The position numbers and the translations under genes are program-made. The notes beneath the pieces are model-generated. The model worked only from the letters and a program-made list of their open reading frames with translations. It was not told the origin of the DNA and searched no databases. A stretch of DNA of 64,000 nt from Polyangiaceae bacterium (GTDB lineage: Bacteria; Myxococcota_A; Polyangia; Polyangiales; Polyangiaceae). The DNA lies in NCBI GenBank assembly GCA_016712345.1, contig JADJRH010000001.1, positions 682,001-746,000 of the forward strand, written 5' to 3'. Below, piece after piece: positions 11,772-18,797 of this stretch; within the stretch, counting starts at the first letter, position 1; each line of letters starts with the position of its first letter.

Positions 11772-12629
11772 ATGTTCGATCACGTCCTCGTCGAAAAAAC
11801 GGGCCACGTTGCGCGCGTCACCGTCAACAGGCCCGACAAGCTCAACGCGCTGAACAGCAAAGTTGTCTCAGAACTCATCCGCGCGTTCCACGATCTCATC
11901 GCCCCAAAAGACGGCGAGGCCCCCGTGCGCTGCGCCGTTCTCACCGGAAGTGGCAAAGCCTTCGTGGCCGGCGCCGACATCGCCGAAATGGTCAACCTAA
12001 ACTCGGTTGAAGCAAAAAAGCTCGCCGAAATGGGCCATCGCCTCGGTGCCATCATCGAAAGTGCACCCTTCCCCGTCATCGCCGCCGTCAACGGTTTTGC
12101 TCTCGGCGGCGGGTGTGAACTCGCGCTCGCCTGTGACTTCATCTACGCCGCCGACACAGCCAAACTCGGCCAGCCTGAAGTCAACCTCGGCGTCATTCCC
12201 GGCTTCGGTGGAACCCAGCGCCTCGCCCGCCGCGTCGGTGTCGGCAAAGCCCGAGAGCTTGTGTACACAGGTGACATGCTCACCGCCGATCAAGCCCTTG
12301 CCATCGGCCTCGTCAACGCGGTGTTCCCCGCCGCCGACCTGCTCGCCAAAACCGAGGAAGCCGCACAAAAAATCGCCTCCAAAGGCCCGCTCGCAGTCGC
12401 CGCCGCCAAACGCGCAATCCTTCACGGCAGTGAAATCTCCCTCGCCGCCGCCAACCAACTTGAGGTTGAAGCGTTCGGTGTACTCTTCGGCAGCGAAGAT
12501 CAAAAAACCGGCATGAAGGCGTTCCTCGAAAAAAACAAAAGCCGTCTTCAACGGCCGCTGAGTACACAAGCCGCCATCTTCCGCGGCTCATCCCTCCATT
12601 TCAAAACCCCACGTATTGCGACGCGTTAA
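11772..12629 (+). CDS. Enoyl-CoA hydratase / crotonase family protein
   Basis: This crotonase-fold enzyme probably hydrates trans-2-enoyl-CoA to 3-hydroxyacyl-CoA, feeding the neighbouring dehydrogenase. Visible signatures are NRPDKLNALN near the N-terminus, the oxyanion-hole segment GKAFVAGADIAEM, and the second loop region ALGGGCELALACDF followed by GQPEVNLGVIPGFGGTQRL, which holds the two catalytic-position glutamates (GGGCE and QPE). The ATG at 11772 is preferred over a GTG at 11754, since MFDHVLVEKTGHVA is the usual family beginning. The last 25 or so residues after FLEKNKSRLQ are not family-like, and the 3' end overlaps the convergent gene ending at 12601 by 29 bp, so a lost original stop is possible. 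Confidence 0.93.
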   Translation: MFDHVLVEKTGHVARVTVNRPDKLNALNSKVVSELIRAFHDLIAPKDGEAPVRCAVLTGSGKAFVAGADIAEMVNLNSVEAKKLAEMGHRLGAIIESAPFPVIAAVNGFALGGGCELALACDFIYAADTAKLGQPEVNLGVIPGFGGTQRLARRVGVGKARELVYTGDMLTADQALAIGLVNAVFPAADLLAKTEEAAQKIASKGPLAVAAAKRAILHGSEISLAAANQLEVEAFGVLFGSEDQKTGMKAFLEKNKSRLQRPLSTQAAIFRGSSLHFKTPRIATR

Positions 12630-13059
12630 ACCCCGCCCACAACGCAAACGCATAAAACAAAAAACCACCCGCCAGCGCCGATATCCCCGCTCGATAAAAT
12701 CCCCCGGCGGCCGCAATCCACTTTTCATTCCCCTCGCAACTTCGCGCCGCCCATAACGCACCCACAGCGCACCAACTCAATAAAACCGCGCCGAAAGCCG
12801 CGTGTTCTTTGCGCTCAAACATCCACCCCACCGCCGCCGCCTTAATAAACAGCTTTTGCCGCAGCCGCGATTGAAAAGGCATATGCAATAAAAGCCCCAT
12901 TAAAAAAACAATGAGCCCACCCATTGCAGCGCCGATATTCCAACCAAGTGTACTCTTCCACCTGCGCAAAGCCGAATAAACGGCAATTGCCCACACAATC
13001 AATACAACACACGCAATCACCCCATGCGCACCGGCAAGCGTTTTTAATCCCCCCGTCAA
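12601..13059 (-). CDS. Small integral membrane protein, unknown
   Basis: I do not recognise this family. The protein of about 152 residues has four hydrophobic stretches (around GVIACVVLIVWAIAVY, GGLIVFLMGLLLHM, AFGAVLLSWCAVGALW and SALAGGFLFYAFALWAGF). The frame is open back to 13122, but a TTG at 13059 forms a TTGA overlap with the stop of the upstream gene and follows GGGGTGG. That fits translational coupling better than the longer start, which would overlap its neighbour by 67 bp. It probably forms a two-gene operon with the membrane protein at 13056-13421. Its 3' end overlaps the convergent enoyl-CoA hydratase gene. Confidence 0.65.
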   Translation of the reverse strand: MTGGLKTLAGAHGVIACVVLIVWAIAVYSALRRWKSTLGWNIGAAMGGLIVFLMGLLLHMPFQSRLRQKLFIKAAAVGWMFERKEHAAFGAVLLSWCAVGALWAARSCEGNEKWIAAAGGFYRAGISALAGGFLFYAFALWAGFNASQYVGF

Positions 13060-13421
13060 GGCGCCACCCCAATCTGAATCAATAGCAACACCATTGAAAA
13101 CAAAAGCACCCGAACAAGCCACTTACCAGCCGTTTGCAGCCTTTCCGCCAAAACAAATCCACCAAACCCACCCATTGAGCCCACAAACAGCGCCACCCCA
13201 ATTCTTGGGAAAAAGCCGCTTTCCGAAGTGGAAACAATAGCGAGCGGGCTCGCCTGAGGCAATCGCCACGCTTCAAACAAACGCACCCATGCGTACACAC
13301 CCACCGAGCTTGCAGCGCCGAAAGCCACCGCAATCAACGCTCGCAATCGCCAAAGCTTCACTCTACCCTCATCCGTTTCATCGGGTTCAAAATATGCTAG
13401 TTTGCCCGGCTCGGAGAGCAA
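13056..13421 (-). CDS. Small membrane protein, unknown
   Basis: This protein of about 121 residues has hydrophobic segments near LRALIAVAFGAASSVGVYAW, IGVALFVGSMGGFGGFVLA and WLVRVLLFSMVLLLIQIG. The family is not recognised. The start is uncertain: the ATG at 13421 lies only 6 bp from the start of the divergent lipoprotein gene, leaving no promoter space. A GTG at 13361 preceded by GAGGGTAGA would give a 101-residue protein beginning at KLWRLRALIAV and leave about 66 bp between the genes. It is likely co-translated with the downstream membrane protein through a TTGA overlap. Confidence 0.6.
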   Translation of the reverse strand: MLSEPGKLAYFEPDETDEGRVKLWRLRALIAVAFGAASSVGVYAWVRLFEAWRLPQASPLAIVSTSESGFFPRIGVALFVGSMGGFGGFVLAERLQTAGKWLVRVLLFSMVLLLIQIGVAP

Positions 13422-13427
13422 TCACCA

Positions 13428-14360
13428 ATGCGCCTTATCGTCTTTAGCGGCTTCCTTTATACCGCCGCCCTCACATTCGGTTGCAGTGAAGCGCCGCCTT
13501 CTTCGGGCCAAACAACTTCCCCTACCCAATCCCCTTCATCCGCCCCAACCGCTTCCGCTGCCACTTCCGCATCGGCGGCCGCCCCCCCGGCAGATGACAC
13601 ACTCACCGTTGCAGTTGCAGAAAAAGCGCCTCTCCTCGGTGAACTTGAAGACGACGAAGACGCCCAAGACATTCTCTTTGCCGGTGAAATGGTCAGAGTT
13701 GTCCGCGAAATTCGACCTTACCATTGGGCCGCCAAACTCGACGGTACACCCGACAAACGCGAAGGAGTGGCCCTTGAAATTCGCCTCTCCAACGACGGCG
13801 CCAGCATGTTCGCATTCAAGCCCGACCTCGGCGCCGAAGTCCGAGTCACCTCCTCCACCATCCTATGCGACGCACTTTCCAAACAGCGCCCATTTGACCT
13901 AAAAAACTGCCCCGCCATCCTTCGCCGCGCCCAAACCCCCTCCGGCGGTCTACTTGCCTACGTTGCGTGCTCGTCCGGCCCCTGCCCAATCGGCGTTTAT
14001 CAAAACGGCACAATGGCCTCCATCACCGTTGAAAACATCGTTTCTACCCGATATTACCGGGGTACAAAACGCGCTCTACTCCTCGCCACCGTCCGCTTTA
14101 TCAAAGACGAAGGCAAACAGTCCGGCGGCGGCCTCGTCCCCATTGTCATCGACGGATCTACCCTCTCCGCCAAAGACCCCATCTATACTGACCGGGTAGA
14201 CGCCCGCGATCCGTCCAAAATGCTCGCCCGTCATGTGTACGCAAAAATCACCCCTGCAGAAGTGATCCTCACCGGTGATGAAGAAACAAAAGACAGCACC
14301 GGTAAATCGCTCTCCAAAACCAAAATCAGCGAAAAACACAGCCTCCCCTCGCTCGACTAA
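13428..14360 (+). CDS. Lipoprotein, unknown function
   Basis: The 310-residue protein begins with a short lipoprotein signal, ending in a lipobox TFGC (Cys19), followed by a Ser/Thr/Pro/Ala-rich linker of about 40 residues. The mature domain starts around residue 60 (DDTLTVAVAEKAPLLGELED) and looks globular, with a pair of close cysteines in YVACSSGPCPIG. I cannot name the domain. The signal peptide places it on the periplasmic side of a membrane or on the cell surface. A plausible -10 (TATGCT near 13393) lies just upstream. It converges on the TPR membrane gene with only 3 bp between the stops. Confidence 0.75.
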   Translation: MRLIVFSGFLYTAALTFGCSEAPPSSGQTTSPTQSPSSAPTASAATSASAAAPPADDTLTVAVAEKAPLLGELEDDEDAQDILFAGEMVRVVREIRPYHWAAKLDGTPDKREGVALEIRLSNDGASMFAFKPDLGAEVRVTSSTILCDALSKQRPFDLKNCPAILRRAQTPSGGLLAYVACSSGPCPIGVYQNGTMASITVENIVSTRYYRGTKRALLLATVRFIKDEGKQSGGGLVPIVIDGSTLSAKDPIYTDRVDARDPSKMLARHVYAKITPAEVILTGDEETKDSTGKSLSKTKISEKHSLPSLD

Positions 14361-14363
14361 CCT

Positions 14364-15413
14364 TTACAAACCAACCAACTCGAGCACGTCCGGCCTCAAC
14401 TTCCATATGATCCAATACGCGCCCGCAAACAAACTCAACACCCCGGTCAACCCGGCAAATGCGCGCACCCCGGCGCGTTCAACCTTCCCATAAAAACCCA
14501 CCGCACGCCCCACCACCATCGCACCGACAATCACCGCTCCGAGCGCCAAAAACGGAATCGGATCTCCCGCCTTGTCCAACCACCTCGCCATCACCGCCCC
14601 ACCCGCACCCGCGTAAAAGGCAAACCCAAATCCCTTTTTCAACGACAGCTCGGCGGCAACCTTCCGCACATCCCCAAGCTGTCGCGCCCTCACGATCATC
14701 CCACCCAAAGCCGCCGCCAGAGCCGCCCCCAAAAACCCCAAACACACGCGCGCAATCGACCTTCGCCGCACTTTCAACTGCACTTCCCGAGTTACCCTCG
14801 GCAACAGATCGGCATTGCTCTCCACCACCTCCAGCGCCGTGTCCAAATCACCCTTCGCCTCCAACAAAGTCACCAATTCTGACAGCGCCAACACCTTCAC
14901 ACTCTTGCCCGCACTGCCATCTTTCAAGATCGCTTGCAGAGCTTTTATCGCAGCTTCCGGCCGACCAAGCACATGCTCATACGCCTCCGCTGCCACCAGT
15001 CGAGCTTCCGACCTGACAGGCCCGTCTGGAAACCCCTCCGCCGCCAGCGCCAACGCGTCAATCGCCGCCGCATCTCGATTTTTTTGCGGATCTCTCCTTA
15101 CCTTTTCCAACGCCGCCAAAGGCTCAAATCCACCCTCCGAGTGCCTCTTCAAATCTTCAGCCCGCGCACTCGCCGCCGGAACAAACGGCGCCGAAGGATC
15201 CAATCGAACAGCCCGTTCATACGCCTCCAACGCCTCCCCAAACCGCATTTCTTTTTCAGCGATTTCCCCCAATTCAAAGGCCGATTTTGCCTCTTTTCGA
15301 GCGGGCAACTCTTCCGCCCAGCCCGGTTGAATACTTACTGTAATCAACCCTGTTCCAACGATCGACGCAACCGTCCACCTGACAGCCCGCGGCGTCAAAC
15401 CTCCACACGCCAA
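14364..15413 (-). CDS. TPR protein with signal peptide and C-terminal membrane segments
   Basis: The protein has about 349 residues. It begins with a signal-like segment (VRWTVASIVGTGLITVS, cleavage near GWAEE), then TPR-like helices (KSAFELGEIAEKEMRFGEAL, ALEAYERAVRLDPSAP), and ends with three or four hydrophobic segments (CLGFLGAALAAALGGMIV, IPFLALGAVIVGAMVVGRA, LTGVLSLFAGAYWIIW). The frame is open up to an ATG at 15539, but those first 42 codons lie in a dispersed intergenic repeat at 15465-15512. A TTG at 15413 preceded by GGAGG at good spacing gives a normal signal peptide, so I chose it. It is probably an envelope scaffold; its partner is unknown. Confidence 0.75.
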   Translation of the reverse strand: MACGGLTPRAVRWTVASIVGTGLITVSIQPGWAEELPARKEAKSAFELGEIAEKEMRFGEALEAYERAVRLDPSAPFVPAASARAEDLKRHSEGGFEPLAALEKVRRDPQKNRDAAAIDALALAAEGFPDGPVRSEARLVAAEAYEHVLGRPEAAIKALQAILKDGSAGKSVKVLALSELVTLLEAKGDLDTALEVVESNADLLPRVTREVQLKVRRRSIARVCLGFLGAALAAALGGMIVRARQLGDVRKVAAELSLKKGFGFAFYAGAGGAVMARWLDKAGDPIPFLALGAVIVGAMVVGRAVGFYGKVERAGVRAFAGLTGVLSLFAGAYWIIWKLRPDVLELVGL

Positions 15414-15464
15414 ACCTACCCTCCAAACCGCCCCAACCGTCCATACCTTCCATGGAGCTGCCCA

Positions 15465-15512
15465 CCCCCGCGCGCGGCGCGCTCTCACAACTCGCTCGGA
15501 CACGTGATGCGG
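15465..15512 (+). repeat. REP-like repeat, copy a (partial)
   Basis: The segment reading GCGCTCTCACAACTCGCTCG and then GACACGTGATGCGG is shared, with few changes, with copy b at 17122-17197. Only the right half of the repeat is present here. It lies upstream of the chosen start of the TPR membrane gene, which argues against the longer 15539 start. Confidence 0.6.
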
Positions 15513-15567
15513 ATTCTTCGTCACGAAAACACCGGCCACCTGGCACCGCGCGCTGCCCTCCCAAGGG

Positions 15568-15885
15568 CCAGCCCTAAATCAAGCGAGAGCAGCCGCGACG
15601 TTTTGCGAAGGACGGTTTCAGGTCTTGTCGTAAGGCGCGCGACACCCTTGCCCGTTGCCGCATGGAAAAGCGAAAAGCGTGGCGCTTCAGGTTCTCTGCA
15701 TGGAGTTCTGTGGCGCATGCAGCCGGGACGAAAACGTGAGACCGGCGAGACCGGTGTCAGGCACGTTTTGGTCACCTGAAGCCGCCAAACGCCGCTGGTT
15801 GGCATTTCTTCGAAACGCTCCGTTTCCACGTCTTTTCGAACTAGAAGGATGTCCAGATGCTCTTGTCGCCTATTTTAGGGCTAGT
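15568..15885 (-). mobile_element. MITE-like repeat element, copy 1
   Basis: This stretch of about 318 bp is repeated in inverted orientation at 35898-36219. Its ends are imperfect terminal inverted repeats: one end reads CCAGCCCTAAATCAAGCGAG inward from 15568, and the other, read from 15885 on the minus strand, GACTAGCCCTAAAATAGGCG. The core is highly similar between the copies, including the segment that on the minus strand reads GGCGTTTGGCGGCTTCAGGT and a CGGTCTCGCCGGTCTCACG block. Frames are open on both strands in both copies, but none resembles a transposase or known protein. The outer end coincides with the TAG stop of the DUF5522 gene. A non-autonomous element moved by a transposase elsewhere is the simplest reading. 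Confidence 0.65.
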
Positions 15886-16105
15886 CGTCCTCGTTGGACT
15901 TGGGATTGGGGGGCGGCGCCGGCAAACCTTTTATTTCAATGGAGGGCAACTTCGGCGCCGCCCCAGACGCATTGCCATAAGGGCAGTGCCGACATTTAGA
16001 ATTGCAGCAATACCCGCGCTTCAGATGATACTCCGCCTTGAAAACGAACTTGCCGTCTTCAACGTAGTAGTCCACACCGAGAACGAGGGGAGGCCGGCCT
16101 GCCAT
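15881..16105 (-). CDS. DUF5522 family small Cys-rich protein
   Basis: This 74-residue protein has the signature of the DUF5522 family: DYYVEDGKFVFKAEYHLKRG followed by YCCNSKCRHCPYGN. The Cys cluster (CC-x3-C-x2-C) with the adjacent His suggests a metal site, but the family has no established function that I know. There is no signal peptide, so it is probably cytoplasmic. The start MAGRPPLVLG is the only ATG that keeps the whole domain. It is divergent from the lipoprotein gene at 16190 with 84 bp between. Its TAG stop lies within the terminal repeat of the MITE-like element, which may have supplied the stop codon. Confidence 0.85.
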   Translation of the reverse strand: MAGRPPLVLGVDYYVEDGKFVFKAEYHLKRGYCCNSKCRHCPYGNASGAAPKLPSIEIKGLPAPPPNPKSNEDD

Positions 16106-16189
16106 TGCGCCGTTGGCACCGTAGCATAAAAATGACCTCCCCTTTCATCTGCCTTGATCGTTCACTCCGTCAGCGGGCATGATTTGGGC

Positions 16190-16948
16190 ATGAATGTTCG
16201 CGTGATCTCTTGTCTCTTTCCTTTCGCTTTTGTGGCTTGCACCGGTAACGTCGCGACAGAAACGAGCGGCAGCGGAGCCGCCGCCGGGAGCGCGGGAGCC
16301 ACCGCGGGGTCCAACCCCACGGGCACCGGCGGCGCCTCCGGCAGTACAGAATCGGTGGGCGGCTTCAACATGGGTCTACCCAACTGCACCCCAGAAATCG
16401 ATGCCGCCGTTGACAACGTTCCACAGCTTGGGTTGGAGCCTAAGTCCAACTTTGCCGCCGACCTCAGCTACCCCATGCTGGTGAATGAGGCAACGCCGAC
16501 AAGCCTTACCCTTGTTTCAGAAGATGGGTCCACTTCGGCCTCGTTTGCGTGGGTAGGCCCCAACCTGACGCTTGAATTTGCTCCTGGAAAAACCGCCTGG
16601 GCTTCCGCGGCTCCGGGCCTCCCGTGGTCGGTTGTCAATTCAGGTTTTACCGACTATGCCACCTATCAAGAAACGAAAGACGGCTCATTGCCCCCGGAAG
16701 TTACCCCTCCGCATGGTGAGCTTTCTATTGGGTTCTACCCGATCTGTAAATACAAAGGGGATGAATGCCAGATCGTGCACGAAATTCACGCCGGCAACGG
16801 ATTTGCCATCACTGTCATTGGGCCCGGCGAGTCGGCCGTGGTCGAGGGCTTTGAGGTGAGTCACCTGGCATCGTGGTCGCTCACCTGCGATACGGTGGGG
16901 TTTTCGGCAAACTTCACTATGTCGGTGTCAACCGAGGGCCCCCCGTGA
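16190..16948 (+). CDS. Lipoprotein with Gly/Ala/Thr-rich linker, unknown
   Basis: The protein has 252 residues. The start at 16190 (MNVRVISCLFPFAF) gives a compact lipoprotein signal with lipobox FVAC; the frame extends 12 codons upstream but that would break the signal. A low-complexity linker (GSGAAAGSAGATAG) leads to a domain of about 190 residues that begins at GLPNCTPEIDAAVDNV and contains three later cysteines (CKYKGDEC, SLTCDTVG). The domain is probably beta-rich. No family is recognised. The pattern of lipobox plus Gly/Thr spacer plus Cys-containing domain is shared with several other lipoproteins in this window and points to exposed envelope proteins. Confidence 0.75.
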   Translation: MNVRVISCLFPFAFVACTGNVATETSGSGAAAGSAGATAGSNPTGTGGASGSTESVGGFNMGLPNCTPEIDAAVDNVPQLGLEPKSNFAADLSYPMLVNEATPTSLTLVSEDGSTSASFAWVGPNLTLEFAPGKTAWASAAPGLPWSVVNSGFTDYATYQETKDGSLPPEVTPPHGELSIGFYPICKYKGDECQIVHEIHAGNGFAITVIGPGESAVVEGFEVSHLASWSLTCDTVGFSANFTMSVSTEGPP

Positions 16949-17121
16949 CCAATCCCAATCACGCGGGTAGATTATGTGCGTGGGCTCGCCATTCCAAACA
17001 ACGTTCGCTCCCAAATCCTCGGCCCGCGAGACGCAGAAAAGCTTCACCGCTGGATTAACGAGTCGGTGCACGTTGCCAAGGCGTCTGACATTCTCAACAC
17101 GCAACCTCACCTATCTGGCTG

Positions 17122-17197
17122 GTGTTTTTGTACTGCCCGCCCCGCTGACACGTCCCCGCCGCGCTCTCGCAACTCGCTCGGACGCGTGTTCGGGGCC
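17122..17197 (+). repeat. REP-like palindromic repeat, copy b
   Basis: This repeat of about 76 bp runs from GGTGTTTTTGTACTGCCCGC to the GTTCGGGG at 17187-17194. It matches copy c (23750-23817, opposite strand) over its full length at roughly 80 percent and copy a (15465-15512) over its right half. It contains arms ACACGTCC and GGACGCGT that can pair around a loop. The rest of 16949-17256 holds the hairpin at 17213-17247 and nothing that looks coding. Confidence 0.65.
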
Positions 17198-17212
17198 AAA
17201 GCGCCGGTCTTG

Positions 17213-17247
17213 GGGTAATGGTCAACTTTCGCCTTTGACCATTACCC
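17213..17247 (-). terminator. Perfect 13-bp stem-loop, likely terminator
   Basis: GGGTAATGGTCAA at 17213-17225 pairs perfectly with TTGACCATTACCC at 17235-17247 around a 9-nt loop. It begins 10 bp beyond the stop of the minus-strand lipoprotein gene ending at 17257 and lies in the gap between two convergent genes, so a bidirectional terminator is likely. No clear T-run follows on either strand, so a regulatory protein-binding palindrome is the alternative. Confidence 0.6.
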
Positions 17248-17256
17248 AGCCCAGTC

Positions 17257-17763
17257 TCACGGCACGCTGGCCAAACAAACTGACTCAACACAATTGATAG
17301 CGACCTCAGCCAGCGAGTCGGCCGTATTGCCGTCCTCTACCTTCCAGGGCCCGGCGGGGCAGCCGCAGGGTGGAAAAGCGCCCTGACACTGAGATTCTAC
17401 AGCGTCAAAGTCGGCCTCGGCATTTTTGTTAATCGCCAATAGGGCCTCGGTTTGACAGCAGTCCAACTGGTGCCCAATGAGTACACAATCATCAACGGTG
17501 TTACAGCTCTTATCAAGTGCCGGAAAAACAATCGACTCGTCCGACCCACAAATGATCTGCGCCGTGGCCCCTCCGCCAGTGCCTGTACCTCCTGCGCCCG
17601 CGCCCGCTGTACCGCCCGTGCCGCCACCTGCCGTTCCGCCCGAGCCCGCTGTTCCACCGGCTGAAGTGGTTCCACCTCCGCCCGTGTTTCCACCGTCACC
17701 CGAGGTGCAGCCCACAAATATCCAAGCGCCTACACATACCAAATAGCCAAGGGTAAGTTTCAT
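17257..17763 (-). CDS. Cys-rich lipoprotein with Gly/Thr spacer (paralogue A)
   Basis: The 168-residue protein has a lipoprotein signal (MKLTLGYLVCVGAWIFVGC), a Gly/Thr/Ala spacer of about 45 residues and a domain of about 105 residues with eight or so cysteines. The domain motifs are CGSDESIVFPALDKSC, DDCVLIGHQLDCCQT, CGCPAG and VEDGN. The same pattern recurs in the next gene upstream (17931-18398), so the two are tandem paralogues. I do not know the family. Conserved paired cysteines suggest disulfides in an exported, surface-exposed domain. The start is the only ATG giving a signal peptide. Confidence 0.78.
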   Translation of the reverse strand: MKLTLGYLVCVGAWIFVGCTSGDGGNTGGGGTTSAGGTAGSGGTAGGGTGGTAGAGAGGTGTGGGATAQIICGSDESIVFPALDKSCNTVDDCVLIGHQLDCCQTEALLAINKNAEADFDAVESQCQGAFPPCGCPAGPWKVEDGNTADSLAEVAINCVESVCLASVP

Positions 17764-17930
17764 GAGAAGAAGTGTACCCCTTGAGCGAAATTTGTCATGC
17801 TCTTTTTTGCATTTTTGCGGGCAATTTTCTCAAACTTTTTCTTGTCACATCCGGCTTTTCTGCACTCTACCATTGCCGAGTTCGTACGCGCCAAAGCCGT
17901 TCCGTATGATCCACCCTCCCCTTACCCTAC

Positions 17931-18398
17931 TCACTCTGGAACAACATAAGCCTTGCACGCGCCCTCTTCACACTTGACGGCAAGGTTTGCAAAGTTGGTT
18001 ACCTCGTTGCCATCCTCAACGGTGTACGGGAAAGACTTGCATCCACAGGTTCCAAACGCCTGTGAACACAGCCCTTCCACATCGTCAAACTCCGCTTGTG
18101 CCAGCTGATTTATTGAGTACACATTCGCCGTCTTGCAACAGTCAACACGGTGAAAAATCAGCACGCACTGAGACACGTCAAAGCAACCTTTCGCGAGCGG
18201 TGGAAAGACGATGTTCTCATCCGCCTTACACACAAGCTGCAACATTGCCTCGGTATCTACGTCACTGCCACCGCCGCCTTCTGTGACTTGGTTTGCATTG
18301 TCCCCGGCAATTGCGCCGCAACCCCAAACCCCAATTGCCAACACCAACAAGCCCAAGCGTACACAGCAAGAAAGGTTGGTTGTCATGCTGAAAAGCAT
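17931..18398 (-). CDS. Cys-rich lipoprotein (paralogue B)
   Basis: The 155-residue protein has a signal ending in the lipobox VWGC and a short spacer. It carries the same Cys domain as paralogue A: CKADENIVFPPLAKGC, CVLIFHRVDCCKT, a central helix AQAEFDDVEGLC, CGCKSFPYTVEDGN and a final Cys pair. The spacer is only about 20 residues, against about 45 in paralogue A. Two starts are possible, ATG 18398 and ATG 18386; an AGAGG lies just upstream of the first. The 167-bp gap to paralogue A suggests separate promoters or a loose operon. Function unknown. Confidence 0.77.
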   Translation of the reverse strand: MLFSMTTNLSCCVRLGLLVLAIGVWGCGAIAGDNANQVTEGGGGSDVDTEAMLQLVCKADENIVFPPLAKGCFDVSQCVLIFHRVDCCKTANVYSINQLAQAEFDDVEGLCSQAFGTCGCKSFPYTVEDGNEVTNFANLAVKCEEGACKAYVVPE

Positions 18399-18523
18399 GC
18401 CCTCTCAGCCGCCCGATGTCGCGTACTCTTTTGCTTTTTTTGTAGGCTTTTTCTTATGTCACATCGTGCTCAACAGCACTCTACCCATTGGCTGCCGCCT
18501 GGGTAACTGAAAGGTCGTAATCA

Positions 18524-18700
18524 ACACGGAATTACTGAGAACGCAGAACACACGGAGTTTCTTTGTTTCTTTCGCTGCAATGGGTACACATCACCCACGA
18601 ACCGAACCTGACAGGTGATGGACGCCGCTGTGCGAGCCCATAGCAGCCTGAAATACAAAAAACTCCGTGGATCTCCGTGATCTCCGTGCCTCCGTGGTGA
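18524..18700. repeat. CTCCGTG-type interspersed inverted repeat
   Basis: The right arm has four copies of CTCCGTG in a row-like arrangement (ACTCCGTGGATCTCCGTGAT then CTCCGTGCCTCCGTGG, 18662-18697). The left arm has the complementary ACGGA words. CACGGAGTTT at 18551-18560 pairs perfectly with AAACTCCGTG at 18660-18669. Such ACGGAG-rich elements are, as I recall, found between genes in many bacterial genomes. Apart from this element, 18399-18797 holds nothing I can interpret. Confidence 0.55.
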
Positions 18701-18797
18701 AGAGACGTGTCGGGCGGCGCGGCGTTTCAGGTCGTTGCGTGGTGGTGGCAGTTAGCCACAAGTCTGTGCTGAATACAACGTGTCAGGAATCGAGACG

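Noticed and set aside
15521..15999. Frames 15521-15829 (minus) and 15655-15999 (plus), and their counterparts 35596-36207 and 35900-36160
   Set aside because: All fall inside the two MITE-like copies; both strands are open in both copies and neither resembles a protein, so I treat the repeats as non-coding.
16928..17297. Small frames in 16928-17297
   Set aside because: They cross the REP-like copy and the perfect hairpin and have no likeness to proteins.
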